Both the position numbers and the translations under genes were made by a program. Shown piece by piece: positions 20,301 through 26,445 of a DNA stretch of 31,004 nucleotides. The stretch lies in the IMG/VR virus record IMGVR_UViG_3300036770_006762, positions 1 through 31,004 of that record. The stretch is one strand, 5' to 3'. Numbering within the stretch: position 1 is the stretch's first letter; each line of letters begins with the position of its first letter. The DNA is from a virus. A model generated the notes under the pieces. It worked only from the letters and a program-made list of their open reading frames with translations, had not been told where the DNA came from and did not search any database.

Positions 20301-23062
20301 GAAACATAATTAAAGGAATCTATATTAAATGATACATCGAAACTAATATCTCCTACGTTTTCAACAGAACTGAATCTTAAAGGTATTTTCAAAATAGGAT
20401 CGTCTAGACTAGAACCTATACCATAACTAAAAAGTTTTGTTCCAGTAAAAGTGCTACTATTGTATATAGCAGTATCACCGAAACTTATACCATTTGCATC
20501 TAAAATATCAAACAGAGGAGGCTGGTTTATGTCAATCTTTGTTTGTCCTACTATCCATTCAGTTCCGGTAAAATAAAATTGTTTACTAATATTGTTTACA
20601 CCTCTGGTTGCAACTGTCTGTTGGTTTGCTAACACAGTACCGTTTTCATCTTCATATAAATTTATAGTCGGAGGCGAAACACCATCGACTGACACAAATC
20701 TTGAAACAAATATTTTATTTTTAACTGATTCGTCAGCCGTAAAAACAATTTTTGCCCCTTCAAACAATGAATAGTTGTCTAAGTTTAATCCAGTTGCAAC
20801 CAACGACAAATCTGAGGTAGTATCAAAATAAACATCAGTAGTTTGTGTCCATTCTACTGTTATAGTTAATATTGTTGTTCCGGTAATAGAACTTATAAGA
20901 GTATTTCTGGGTAAAATATCTAATGAATCTGCAATGTATTGTTCTTCAGCGAATGTACCCGTTACATCACCGGCATTAATAGTCAGTGTTGTACTTTGAG
21001 GTAACCAATCAAAAGACCAGGGACCGTCTAATGGAGGATCGGGCAAGTCAACAGAAAAACCAACATTAGATCCATTTTTTACTGAAGAGATAGTAAATGT
21101 AGTACTATCTACTATCTGACTTACATAATAAACTTCGCCGTTTGTTATACCCAACGCAACAGGGACGTCATCGAATATGATAATATCATTTATTCTAAAG
21201 CCCAAAGTTGAATCACATGTAAATTCCTTTGAAGATAAATCATAGGATGTTAGACTTCTTCCGGGCGCATAGTTTGTACCGGTTAAACTTGCAGTATATT
21301 TGGTATATACGTTGACGTCAGGATAGTATTGTAATTGATCTGCTACGAAATTAAATGCGTCAGTTGTCCTAGTATCAATAAAGTCAATTGCTTGTTTTCC
21401 TTCTATACCAGAATTGAACAATTTCAAGTTTGGATAGAATTCAATGATAGGTCTTTTTGCTTTGTTGTCAGTAGTGCTTAGAGTTTCAATTAGATCGGGA
21501 TTGTTATTAAACAATGCTGAAGTTCGTATGACATCTATATGGAACCAACGGTTGCTTCGTGACCATGCATTCCTGTCAATACTATTTCTTGCAATTGTTA
21601 TATAATCAGGTATAACCGGAACGAAAGATGCACCATCAAAACCTGTAGTGTCAAATGGCACCGAATCAAAACTTACTTCAACTGTTTCAGTATATGCTTC
21701 TGGTGTTTCTAAAACTTCAGTGGGGATAAGTTGTATACCTACTCCCACATTCTCAACATAATATTGACCTGATCTGTAGGACTCCGGAAAAACATTACCA
21801 GAGAATTGTACTTTTAATCCATTGGTAAACTCTATTCCAACTGGTGAAGTGTACTGAGACTTTCCTAATATTTCAGTATCAACATTTATGAAATTTACAT
21901 CATTGTTTTCAATGATCTTGATAATTCCAACCTTATCAGGATCAGATTCATCTTGGTAGTACAATGTTGACAATTCAGCACTTAAGTACGGAATTAAATT
22001 TACTGAACCGTCGGGTGCCTTATAGAAACTCCTATCACCATATGTTTCACCAAATAAAACTTTGATTTCTTGATCAATAGAGACACTAGTTGAACTTACT
22101 AAATTCAAAGTAGGATCTTCGCTTGATCCACTATATGTTATAGTGTAGAAAGTTGCAGTTTCGGTCACAACATCAGAATAAAGTAATAAACTTAATCCAT
22201 TCAACGAACTTACACCGTCAATATTTTTAACTGTTGACAACAATTGCCCATTTATTTGACTGAATGACAGTTCACTTACCAGATCAACGGTTGTTTCGGT
22301 TTCAAAGTTGTATTGGCTTTGTGCATTTGCTGCAGGGACAGTAAATGTAACGGTACCGTTGTTTATTCCGTTATTTGTAACACCCAACACTTCTCTAGTT
22401 TGCATGTTGGGATTAGTAGGATCTATACCTGTTATTCCTCTTGCGCCCTGAATCCAAAATTTAGAATTTTGATTTACACTGAATGTATACGTTCCGCCTC
22501 TTAAAAGAATAACAGTAGGATTGTCTGATTCAGTTTGGATAGGGTCACTAGACAGTATCATACTGTAACTATTTTTATTGTTTACTACATCATAGTCACC
22601 TACTAGGTAAACTATATTAGGAGTAACAGTTACTGCTGCTGGCCCTTCAGGTAACCAATAATATTGATTGAAGTTAATTATCTTATCTAGGTTAGTAAAA
22701 GAATCCCAAGAATAAATTTGACTTTCAAATAATCTGCTGTTGTTATCAGTTAGACTATTTTCTAATTTCAATCCATCTATTATTCCAGGATAACTTATAA
22801 AATCTTGCGTGCCTATTTTATTTTCTTTAGTGAATATAATACCGGGGTCTAATTGATAATCTGTTCTGATTTTATTAGGTTCAGTTACATAATAAGAATT
22901 TGCATCTATACCATATCCTAATCTGCTACCCACATAACCTTCAATTCTCTTAAAATTAGGCTGTGCTACTAATTGGTCTAACGTAGCATTTAAAAATTGT
23001 GCGTTGGTAGGCGTTTGAAAAATTTCTGGTAAAAAATTCAAAGTTCTTATTCTTGTTGCCAT
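5342..23062 (-). CDS. 7: Giant modular baseplate wedge protein in the gp7 position (5,906 residues)
   Basis: One uninterrupted 17.7-kb frame begins 3 nt after gp6, where T4-like phages carry gp7 (1,032 residues in T4), the peripheral wedge protein. Visible regions: N-terminus 1-140 (TLNFLPEIFQTPTNAQFLNA, QIYSWDSFTNLDKIINFNQY); a beta module at ~605-676; a Trp/Tyr-rich conserved-looking core ~1150-2100 (LFRRDWKLGDVSPVELSYRR); a seven-bladed FG-GAP-type propeller ~2342-3039; a region ~3150-3390 and a helical segment ~3600-3705 (YLPWLSKTSLMDVFHTIREL); then a C-terminal ~2,200 residues built mainly from copies of one ~70-90-residue beta module, ending in DDYYDLDWADGEP-like sequence (MDQDYYDLDWADGEPLQ). 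No signal peptide or membrane segment was seen. The gp7 name rests on position and on the propeller followed by a helical segment, which I recall T4 gp7 also resembling; sequence similarity was not tested. Expansion suggests fibre-like surface arms. Confidence 0.75.
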   Translation of the reverse strand: MATRIRTLNFLPEIFQTPTNAQFLNATLDQLVAQPNFKRIEGYVGSRLGYGIDANSYYVTEPNKIRTDYQLDPGIIFTKENKIGTQDFISYPGIIDGLKLENSLTDNNSRLFESQIYSWDSFTNLDKIINFNQYYWLPEGPAAVTVTPNIVYLVGDYDVVNNKNSYSMILSSDPIQTESDNPTVILLRGGTYTFSVNQNSKFWIQGARGITGIDPTNPNMQTREVLGVTNNGINNGTVTFTVPAANAQSQYNFETETTVDLVSELSFSQINGQLLSTVKNIDGVSSLNGLSLLLYSDVVTETATFYTITYSGSSEDPTLNLVSSTSVSIDQEIKVLFGETYGDRSFYKAPDGSVNLIPYLSAELSTLYYQDESDPDKVGIIKIIENNDVNFINVDTEILGKSQYTSPVGIEFTNGLKVQFSGNVFPESYRSGQYYVENVGVGIQLIPTEVLETPEAYTETVEVSFDSVPFDTTGFDGASFVPVIPDYITIARNSIDRNAWSRSNRWFHIDVIRTSALFNNNPDLIETLSTTDNKAKRPIIEFYPNLKLFNSGIEGKQAIDFIDTRTTDAFNFVADQLQYYPDVNVYTKYTASLTGTNYAPGRSLTSYDLSSKEFTCDSTLGFRINDIIIFDDVPVALGITNGEVYYVSQIVDSTTFTISSVKNGSNVGFSVDLPDPPLDGPWSFDWLPQSTTLTINAGDVTGTFAEEQYIADSLDILPRNTLISSITGTTILTITVEWTQTTDVYFDTTSDLSLVATGLNLDNYSLFEGAKIVFTADESVKNKIFVSRFVSVDGVSPPTINLYEDENGTVLANQQTVATRGVNNISKQFYFTGTEWIVGQTKIDINQPPLFDILDANGISFGDTAIYNSSTFTGTKLFSYGIGSSLDDPILKIPLRFSSVENVGDISFDVSFNIDSFNYVSGLESITQKVNTGYVYNYSSLTNFTRQLGWQTSVSPSIQYQVFQFQYYVNNPTNVLTCDIEKLNDIETNWPTIKVLINNTLLNSSQYTVEVITNKTVITLTDVEILEDTLIQVLLLSNQVSQTAYYEIPVNLSNNPLNEDIETVNVGDIRNQYQSIFFNNPNSQGEVFGSNNFRDLGNTVPYGDRIIQNSASLAIVGALLRKPDHNVFNSIEFNSREYIKFKNLLVDVVQKSDYQQRFDAATMLDDALEQITSAKTDNQPFFWSDMLPSKTPFVSNSYTFNNILYTTTFPLSQVYNFASANYNGVLVYLTRRVSGVNKITQLVINQDYTVSSESSSLTITTTLQPNDIITINEYNQTYGSYVPNTPTKLGLYPATIPSVVLDNNYNNPTYFIRGHDGSFNKLYGEYNTELGILIDFRDQVLLEFELRIYNNLKISAALPINPYTLVPGNFRETDYTYAEWLDLYSYGFLSWIGQNRLDYKTQFYNSNNKFTYNYWESQDKLSKQPLSQGYWRGIYQYFYDTSTPNTTPWEMIGFTNKPDWWDARYGEAPYTGDNLVMWEDLSNGINYNNGNPIVLPEFIRPGLLQIIPVDSAGNIKPPFNSIVGGYDSKLFRRDWKLGDVSPVELSYRRSSTFPFDLMKIFALMKPAQFLNLGIDLDNYKYSEEFNQYLVGDRKHLILSDIQIYGNGTAKTSYLNWIVDYEKQFGLDATENITNLLDNLDTRLVYRLAGFSDKTLLKFYVEKGSPNDTNVSLLIPDESFSVLLYDNQPFNRIVYSGILVQKVPQGYSVYGNSQLTPYFKTLQPKFDSYANVTVENVSVRVANTYFENKEVIVPYRTIFSTVQEVAQFVMNYGAYVEKQGMQFDQIENGIHVTWQQMVAEFIYWSQLGWQDGSLVTLNPAAKNLMINKESTIVQPLTLQQTNFVLNQNLYPIKSVDLNILRENTLFSLTALNEGDTISYGQFNLGNMEHGIVFDNLTLFDDLIYNPITGLRQNRIFVRGSKSADWNGLVDAFGFILNQDNIQEWTANKKYTKGEIVKYKNKFWISLDIIPASATFLENLWKVTDYDEIQKGLLPNSSTRSFESTLYYDINTANLEKDADLLSFSLIGYRPRNYLNAADLTDITQVNVYKNLLKDKGTLNSISAFKGIDLPQGGIQYDTYENWAIKSGSFGGVLNSNFVELRLNQSKLTGNPSIVQLSDSTTFDGVQQVVTLSNVSNYGTPITDPNILPTVSPSEPNQIYSDAGYVNFNDVKMTSYFYSGLETATNTKGNIVPVQDFYVRDYAWLANFLENWEVFTPKSLGQVIAVNNNLNNTITVTFASQHNLTQFEPFAVVNFDLRIDGYYIVASIVDNFRVLVSANLDPTITQIQGRGVGLKLQSQRVEYTTDINSLPLLDSEFRKNTVWVDTSSDGSWAVYRKNINYQYLQDLTLSGSGTLGSAVAYTDQAGYVVADSEAGKLYRYVFDPLSQEYNLRQIITEASPFGTTMVHGGNIFVVSKPTGVGRAVYVYELQIGSLVNELVPVQVITPPVVIFPEVINDWGSALAISDDQKWLYISDVGNNSVYVYQKSFIPTSAGSFVVGQTYTITSLGTTDFTLIGAKSNTVGITFVADGAGTGTGTANNTTYVNTSKIDGDALGLTDTGDKFGYSLSTNLYGDTLIVGAPFQDYNGSTADWGYTYVFSRSVQNIEVQDSTTNVRQTFSLAWTPTTLSATVTSTNESGSLIALNDVTDVEVNDPIIFSGSGLADTGISSDVVYYVKTVSSPNITLKTSRDSTDTVAVLTKGSISSATANVQQDQLYVTVNGTQVNDSNYAVIGSNFVYVGDLNSGDIINVSGQEFTLLQTLTTEQTPQVGSRFGTSVDTTNYSAEILVGAPFQLVTQRQEGAVYRYTNAGAKFGSVIGETECLVTTSRVILINGYLVTIPAGNAALAASTINNANITNVVASSANNILTISLVNNEIAPVNQKLVITSTDTDALTELGFVIYSRTQVIECPHVEERTQFGTIVKINEQGSVVISAPVGTRFSSTTFDFIDDENQDNDTIFDNNATQWVDTYANAGAVYMFDYLPTYNETISNIGEFVYAQSLNSLDQTYGNQPRYGSAIDFNDYTVIIGTPDQSGGKVTVYENDVQVKDWSIHRQSGPVVDINKVANTLLFSAETNNTLVNLDYIDPLQGKILGAARQNIDVISNVDPAGYNSGGDVNGKLVWGANHVGQIWFNTSNVKYVNYHQNDDVLYNSQYWGTLFPGSEVEIYSWISSTDIPINYTGPGTPFDFESYTTQYILNDEGTLTPIYFYWVRNTNIIFVDQGKTLADSIIERYLQSPNDSGISYFAPLLPNVFGLYNSAPYINASDTILNIGFATGNNDDVVHNSYSLIRVDFADDFLPGVPKDISGTPQSLYDRLLDSLSGADETGANVPDPYLPKLVQSGILARPRQSFFYNRLLALKNYLTYANTVLSQFPITELKPDISLLNTSGNPVKVFTVASVDGTNNTVTLNEENSSLNVNEPIVFAEMVILGVGVTNFGNLVAGTVYYVNEIVGTNQIKVSTTIAGSVLSLSTVEANASTAAVMTSQIAEGFNTRNYWEYVNWWAPGYSNATKSSYQVNYYADLSTLVVPFGTIVTVLQNNVQGAETYIYTNEGWNRIGLKNGTIRFKSILWDYVQGGIGFDGSFFDSDSSPFDAFPAEETRNIIRALNEQIYTEELLIFRNKSLILLFEYIQSETVESQNYLPWLSKTSLMDVFHTIRELRPLENLQADNQEFLEGYIEETKPYHVVIKEFVFKYTGVDVFEGDITDFDLPSQYNTQQDTFITPQLVNNNPNNVTTFTTTGDIWDEGKYQQWFENRGLKLSTYDMIPISKLNSYIELNTTDIEVENIYSFPINGTIIIDNEVMLYNSVDLINGKLLNLTRGVNGTAISTHIPGSEIFINLPEVMVMNSGRAYVEAPEVYALIDTTLYPPPTKPAVMFAIMNGDKVLRVEVVDPGSGYLTTPQIVIEPSIVVNFSTSNISFSNDNINLSNVVPNNTLISGDLVQYKVVSGSSVGNLIDNQWYYIRVNITTSIVSVKLYDSYQNYLNDENHIDLTDIGSGTYTFGVGAKAISVVTSAPLRENNVTLKFDRTSYTSQVTNWEPGVFYSAKYPSTTPSSYNSASSNISLQSTAPPIASILASFQGTVFSITSIENNREIVYSSVTRNILSTSSTGNIITLKLTSSLDNTSRSTIGFYPGMPIKFSGNVIGNLVENTVYYVDTVISVDKFTVSASEGGPAFTLSNASANDNMIGIVGQPIDKAIVSVNYPNIRTVTNTQSATNMLTVPFTLVGTWGTSGFYTGLPVFFTGNVFGNVRENQQYYITSVVNENTFTISENASPKIFTVISTTTGTNLITLKEENSTLSFNEPIIFTDMQIAGSSVTSFGGLTSGEIYYVKSLSGNNGITVSSQINGLVVALTTVSAASDTTATGTSQIDTIALSTASGEMLINMDFPVSPGQMNGQLVEFYSSSGELTEINPSEQLLISMDIKVMKNINSGTEGIIIFDTSDNYLDSNFDYVYDNMPVKVNENIGSLVKTQQYYVVFKDSITVTVTNTVASTNSLQCTSTEYLYVDMPIIFSGESGIGGVGLYTYYFVKSIAMDGISFTITDEIGGATLVVADGIGEMVGLGKQYIQISTSVGGSPITVVPSTELYVSNRTINQTPTTTSEFSISYLVGGYSAIITNPGVGYAISNRLIVKGSELGGTDDVNDLTMLVMEIGSNGEILDVLCSGNPPDETNRYYLKTISSTQFELYSEPTLTLPVSGIGLPYVGITSSVVTSIAGTNITLSSDDDFSVNDLVVFTGQVTGGNIVLGRSYFIKAKNVVLTAGSFVVGETYTIDTVGDTDFTLIGAASNTVGVIFTASGVGSGTGTAIASNTITISETPGGSTFTVGSATPQTLYMAKLGSTIAISNPYSFTENIVKFNNRLYVCKVSNYDSEFVYEKWELINSDNYRLNALDRIMGYYSPTINMPGLDLTQLVANITYPNATYLNNPFEPTQQYLLDSEISDKTFTSTVSTIYDLQGAPFEYGYGPEELVPGNITDAMTMIVNTTPGTTWSATEYQHVGYNTISQEFTPEFGTQTVYSFANMVQVPAQLSVYVVDGLTNFATRLQETEYVVDWIEKTIILNNPLTFLPTSDKLLVNVYEVGNGNQVVKSNTDVSPLRLNETTGLYEIYLNYNYYGGVIRDSGNLFVVTATETIASSNKIVFNNVEYFYVNQTIIFTGLTFGNIVRNDTYYIKNIDHENNSITVSDTLTSNGVAGPVFSLTDDTGNMYVSIIKNSSAVFTEPIVHNNGVKMLFKTDYSLAPISSDMYGFAKIVFANGTVDPETDYISFTVFGDSGEDSQYGYTLPETQTFSADGSTATFDLINYSGGENEENAIVEVNGLRVSNFTIDGDQNQITFTSPLPNGTLQVTTFNNTERQYFNTELGLTGKYVYNIIGVSNIIFPYSVIPSVVSASSTGNIITLGTTTGITINQTIQFAGTSFGNVLVDGTVYFVLSVSGNDITISQTLGGPVFNPGNAPTVSNTVALVGGQLAVRITFDTPTSFVDNDVIRIDGINGSVQLNNNTYYLKKITTTQFDLYTAPYDPAILAINSPVTFVNDYVSGGYGWLKDNFLLPSSAIASETVAATDRITVDSTSKLVVGTPVYFTQMIISSSPVTSFGGIIDQQKYYVKEIINSTTFTISSTIDGAEVALSNATGSMNVTQWEQTDVNRIWVTVNGEKISSSLLKINDINELSILASVTNTDEIIITTMMPSATPSQEKFFINVNSINQPTVYRQGPSTTTYLTQDLKFTDETIYVNDVRKLITIREQIVTNTIAVSGEYFIGLNADKNLLSGVSVYNQTKSLDINSENYSLRIIDLVPTIVITANSSYIENGDVLTITITEGNRIYVGAEQIAFAEVDLINNSLSGLQRGINTTGTPNLISKYSQVLGFLSENLMDQDYYDLDWADGEPLQISNTAPAIFLRMDNN
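6120..11335 (-). repeat. C-terminal array of about eleven 'YYV' beta modules
   Basis: Copies are seen at about 11335-11055 (variant), 10762-10490, 10450-10225, 10230-9950, 9760-9600 (short), 9600-9370, 8950-8790 (partial), 7690-7440, 6915-6655, 6660-6480 (variant) and 6410-6120. Typical copies read FTGNVFGNVRENQQYYITSV with NTFTISE, or IQFAGTSFGNVLVDGTVYFV with NDITISQTLGGPVF. A shorter relative at 9065-8955 shares YYLKxIxxTQFxLY with the variant at 6660-6480. I recall phage proteins with this pattern being annotated as having a 'ubiquitin-activating E1 FCCH' type beta domain; this was not checked. The units are well diverged in DNA, so the amplification is old or under exchange. Confidence 0.68.
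8635..8783 (-). repeat. 'GSFVVG' domain, copy 2 (in the C-terminal module array)
   Basis: Residues ~4760-4809 read AGSFVVGETYTIDTVGDTDF, TLIGAASNTVGVIFTA and end GVGSGTGTAI. They are nearly superimposable on copy 1, about 2,270 residues upstream in the protein. On the plus strand both copies share a stretch of the form GCACCTATTA(A/G)AGTAAAATC, so similarity persists in DNA. Confidence 0.7.
12600..12890 (-). repeat. 'YYV' beta module just after the propeller region
   Basis: Residues ~3391-3487 carry SVDGTNNTVTLNEENSSLNV, NEPIVFAEMVI, TNFGNLVAGTVYYVNEIVGT and IKVSTTIAGSVLSLSTV. It is closest to the copy at 9950-10230 (LKEENSTLSFNEPIIFTDMQ, TSFGGLTSGEIYYVKSL), with shared EENS, NEPI(V/I)F, NFG/SFG and a closing L(S/T)TV. 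Confidence 0.65.
14960..15180 (-). repeat. 'YYV' beta module inserted between propeller blades 4 and 5
   Basis: The segment reads VEVNDPIIFSGSGLADTGIS, then DVVYYVKTVSSPNITLKTSR and a closing TDTVAVLTKG. This is the same module as in the C-terminal array, here placed in the loop between two propeller blades and followed by a short strand-rich segment (QLYVTVNGTQVNDSNYAVIG). Boundaries are approximate. Confidence 0.6.
15451..15598 (-). repeat. 'GSFVVG' domain, copy 1 (between propeller blades 3 and 4)
   Basis: Residues ~2488-2537 read AGSFVVGQTYTITSLGTTDF, TLIGAKSNTVGITFVA and end GAGTGTGTAN. The same ~50-residue domain occurs again at 8635-8783. It is a short beta domain that I recall as widespread in marine phage fibre proteins; function not known to me. 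Confidence 0.7.
21035..21250 (-). repeat. N-terminal copy of the ~70-90-residue 'YYV' beta module
   Basis: Residues ~605-676 of the giant protein follow the pattern seen in the C-terminal array: a strand ending in (D/N)xIIF, a short loop, GxVYYV, then a T(F/I)T(I/V)S strand and a Gly-rich turn (FRINDIIIFDDV, TNGEVYYVSQIVDSTTFTIS). It is isolated from the other copies by almost 2,000 residues. Boundaries are approximate. Confidence 0.6.
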
Positions 23063-23065
23063 ATT

Positions 23066-26000
23066 TTATCTCACTTGTAATTCTGCTGGTGTAAGTGCAG
23101 CAATAACTAATACATCATTAGCAGTTGCAGCATTTACAAAAATTTCATAAGGTAAACATTTTATTTCATATAAGTCACCAAAGACCAATGTTGGGTCGTT
23201 TGGAACCAAAACAACTGAACTAATTAAATCGCCTATCTTACTGTGCAAGTATGCGCTAAGTTCAGAAAAGTAAAAAGTATCTCCAAAATTCCAATTGTTA
23301 ATGTTGAAATAATTATTCATTTCAGTTAGAACTGAACTTCTTATCTCACTATTACTTGCGTTGGTTGTTGATGACTTTATAACTTTAACCGTGGCTCTTA
23401 GTTTGGGATCTGCTTTAGGTCCAAACAAAGGCTTAAAAATAACACTGTTTAAAACTACACTATCACTTAACATCTTATAATTATTTATTTTACTATATTC
23501 ATCATTCAATTCAGCAATAGTAGGTTTTACTGGCATAGGAACAGTATTGGTAGTATCTTGAATATAGTTTTGGTATTGAGTATAGTAAGATTGTGTTACC
23601 AAATATAAATCTATAATATTTGTAGTCGCCGGGTCTATTCTATTAGTGTTATTAGAATTGTGACGATATTGGAATTGTAATCCTTGTCTGCCACTCTTAA
23701 TAGAATATTGCGGTTGTTCTACTAAAATATAGAAAGGAGTTACAATTGCATTATCCTGAACTGTTATATAAAACTTATTTTCACTGAAGGCATAAAATAG
23801 TTGTCCCAAGGGATAATCATATTTTGACTGTTCTATTTGTGTAGTAGTTGCAATTTGTACTACACTAGAAGAAGGAACTATTTGATACCTACTCAAATTT
23901 ACAGCATCCTCCACTAATTCAAAAAATACATATATACCCGTATTTGCCTGTCCAGTTACATAACCCGTAACAGTAGTAAAAAAATCAGGATCTAAAATTA
24001 TACTTCTGTTGTTAACATCAGAAGACGAAACTTCAACATCAAAATCATTAATGTACCCGTCAGATTCAACAGTTTGCCCAACTATATTAACTTGAATGTC
24101 TTTGGCTAATGAACTGTTAGAATTGTATTGAGTATTAGAAGATAGAATCTTTACAAAATCTTGTAGATTTTTACCTGATACCGGATCGTATACAACTTTA
24201 TTTTGTTCAAAATAGAATCTAGTATCAGCGACACTACCAAAATAATAAGTCAATGCACGATAGGTTATCGTATATCTGTTATCCCCTAAACTCAAAAAGT
24301 TTAGGAACCAACCTGGTGTGTCATATGGTCTTATACTCCATCTTTCTTCTGCTACAGTCAATGAATTATTGTATAACAATGAAAAACTTTGATTTAGTTC
24401 TATTTTTGTTACGCATTCATTGATAATAGCATTAGAGAATGAATTATCAAATGAAGGTATTACTGTAGTCAGTATTGCTCCTGAAGGAACATATCCATTT
24501 AAAATTACCGGTCCTGTTCCATTGGCAAACCCACCTTCCCCATTGTTGTATCCGTCTCCTATGACGTTTAGAACTGATATCCAAATATATGTGATATTAC
24601 TCGGCCCTGCTATTCCAGCAACTAGACGATTGTTGCTGTCAAAGTAGTAACCAGCAGGTGCGATAAACTTCAAAAGTGAACCTGGAGTAACATACTTTGC
24701 ATTGTTTGAAGAAAATGTTCCTACTGGAATTGGAGTATTAACACTTAAAACAATATTGTAAAAATATCCAGTATTAGAATTAGTGTTCACTGTTTTGTTT
24801 TGCCAGTAAACAGTTCCATCACCCGATGATGAATTTATTGGATAAGAATTGTAGTTTTGTATATAATACTGTGTTGCTTTAGTACCAGATAACACTGTAT
24901 TCAATGTATCTGTAAAGAATCCAATTATGTTTCCTATATTATTTACCGTCAACGTTAAAAATCCACTAGTATCGTCTTGCCACAATGCACCATCATCGGC
25001 AAATGAGTTTGTGCTTGAATATTTTCCAGTAGGGTCAAGTAGGTCTAAATTTTTACTTACACCAATAGAACTTCGATTCAGTGCTTTACTTTTTATGATA
25101 CTATTGTATAAGGTAAAAGGAAAGTTATTGTAGTCTTCTCCATTTACCATTCTATTTTGTGAGTAGTAACGTGTGGGTGCTCTTTGCTTGATTTCTTCTA
25201 TTGATTCTCTTGCTTGTGCGGTAGTTGAGGGAACTTGTAGTTCTAGTCCTAAAGTTAAAAGTTCTGTTTTTCCAACTCTGTTTATGTAGGAGAATGATAC
25301 TGAAATCCCTTGCATTTCATTAGGATCGATTGTATAAGTTAATGCATTACTTGAACGTACATATGCCCTGAATGATCCAACCGGTATTTGTGAAAACACA
25401 CCATCACCGAAGATGTAACTGACTTGGTCGTTAGTCCTAGAGTTTACAGAAAATATTCTTTTCTTTGATGTTTCTGTTTGTAGGTAAGTATTTGCATATA
25501 TATTTTCTACCTGCTCCCAAAGAGTTCTATTGCCATTATTTGGCTCTAATTGAAATAGCCAGGTGTCAGTGTTGTTTATACCTTCAATGTCGATATTGAC
25601 CACTGTATTTGCTATCTGTTGTTGTAGATTGAAATCAAAGTTGGTTAATGAACCCTGTTTGAAATAAAAGAAAAATCCTGTGCTAGGGCTTCCAAAACCT
25701 AATTTATCATTTCTATATAAAATATTGAATCTACCAGATGGGGTAGGTGGAATTTCATAAATATGATCTTCACCTAAACTAGTTACGCTTACCAATTCAA
25801 AATTCATGTTTATATTATCAACTACTGTTGAGAATGGTGCAATTGGAAGTGCATTATTAGGAATCTTTATTGCATATTCATCAGTTGTTACACCCAATAA
25901 TTCGGCGCTGTTACCCGGTCTACCTATACGTTGTGAATCTACTAGAGCGGCATTGATAATCGTGTTAAACTGTTCAAGCCAATCAGGGTTTGCAGGGTCA

Positions 26001-26434
26001 TTCCATAAAATAGGAAGATTACTTAAATTTGTCCCGTTTAGGTCTGTAATATTTTGTGTGGTTTGAATACTGACAACTTTTATGTATCCTTGACCTGCAA
26101 TGTTTCTTTTAGGTGTGTAACTTACAAGGTTTGCTAATTTAATCACACTGTCTCTTCTTGTCGCAGTGTCAATGAAGTTTTCTCTGGTATTTAAATCGTT
26201 TCTGAATGCCAAGCCCTGACCCATGAAGGCCATTACATCTAGTAATGCAATGAATTCAGAACTTTCAATATAGTCATTGAAGGTCTCTGGATAGTAAAGT
26301 TTTAAATAGTCTATAAATGTTTTACGCAAGGTTTCGTAATCATAACTCTTAAAGTCAGCTTCTTTAAAAGTCTGATAAATCGCTTGCCAATCATTTACAC
26401 CAAATATTGCAGATGCTCTTGAACTTGTTGCCAT
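23066..26434 (-). CDS. 6: gp6-like baseplate wedge protein (baseplate-J-like), oversized
   Basis: The product is the main wedge protein, which dimerises into the inner ring of the baseplate and with gp25 and the gp7-position protein forms the core wedge. The N-terminus (residues 1-110) is highly typical: FGVNDWQAIYQTFKEADFKS, LKLYYPETFNDYIESSEFIA, then FRNDLNTRENFIDTATRRDS and LVSYTPKRN. A baseplate-J-like core follows, with FGDGVF near residue 341 and IKQRAPTRYYSQNRMVNGED near 415-435. The C-terminal ~60 residues include FYFSELSAYLHSKIGDLISS. It has 1,122 residues against 660 in T4 gp6; the surplus seems to lie after residue ~450, a Ser/Asn/Thr-rich region with beta character. The ATG is preceded by AGAGAAAAG. 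The stop is 3 nt from the start of the giant downstream gene, so the two are surely co-expressed. Confidence 0.9.
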   Translation of the reverse strand: MATSSRASAIFGVNDWQAIYQTFKEADFKSYDYETLRKTFIDYLKLYYPETFNDYIESSEFIALLDVMAFMGQGLAFRNDLNTRENFIDTATRRDSVIKLANLVSYTPKRNIAGQGYIKVVSIQTTQNITDLNGTNLSNLPILWNDPANPDWLEQFNTIINAALVDSQRIGRPGNSAELLGVTTDEYAIKIPNNALPIAPFSTVVDNINMNFELVSVTSLGEDHIYEIPPTPSGRFNILYRNDKLGFGSPSTGFFFYFKQGSLTNFDFNLQQQIANTVVNIDIEGINNTDTWLFQLEPNNGNRTLWEQVENIYANTYLQTETSKKRIFSVNSRTNDQVSYIFGDGVFSQIPVGSFRAYVRSSNALTYTIDPNEMQGISVSFSYINRVGKTELLTLGLELQVPSTTAQARESIEEIKQRAPTRYYSQNRMVNGEDYNNFPFTLYNSIIKSKALNRSSIGVSKNLDLLDPTGKYSSTNSFADDGALWQDDTSGFLTLTVNNIGNIIGFFTDTLNTVLSGTKATQYYIQNYNSYPINSSSGDGTVYWQNKTVNTNSNTGYFYNIVLSVNTPIPVGTFSSNNAKYVTPGSLLKFIAPAGYYFDSNNRLVAGIAGPSNITYIWISVLNVIGDGYNNGEGGFANGTGPVILNGYVPSGAILTTVIPSFDNSFSNAIINECVTKIELNQSFSLLYNNSLTVAEERWSIRPYDTPGWFLNFLSLGDNRYTITYRALTYYFGSVADTRFYFEQNKVVYDPVSGKNLQDFVKILSSNTQYNSNSSLAKDIQVNIVGQTVESDGYINDFDVEVSSSDVNNRSIILDPDFFTTVTGYVTGQANTGIYVFFELVEDAVNLSRYQIVPSSSVVQIATTTQIEQSKYDYPLGQLFYAFSENKFYITVQDNAIVTPFYILVEQPQYSIKSGRQGLQFQYRHNSNNTNRIDPATTNIIDLYLVTQSYYTQYQNYIQDTTNTVPMPVKPTIAELNDEYSKINNYKMLSDSVVLNSVIFKPLFGPKADPKLRATVKVIKSSTTNASNSEIRSSVLTEMNNYFNINNWNFGDTFYFSELSAYLHSKIGDLISSVVLVPNDPTLVFGDLYEIKCLPYEIFVNAATANDVLVIAALTPAELQVR

Positions 26435-26445
26435 ATCTTTTCTCT

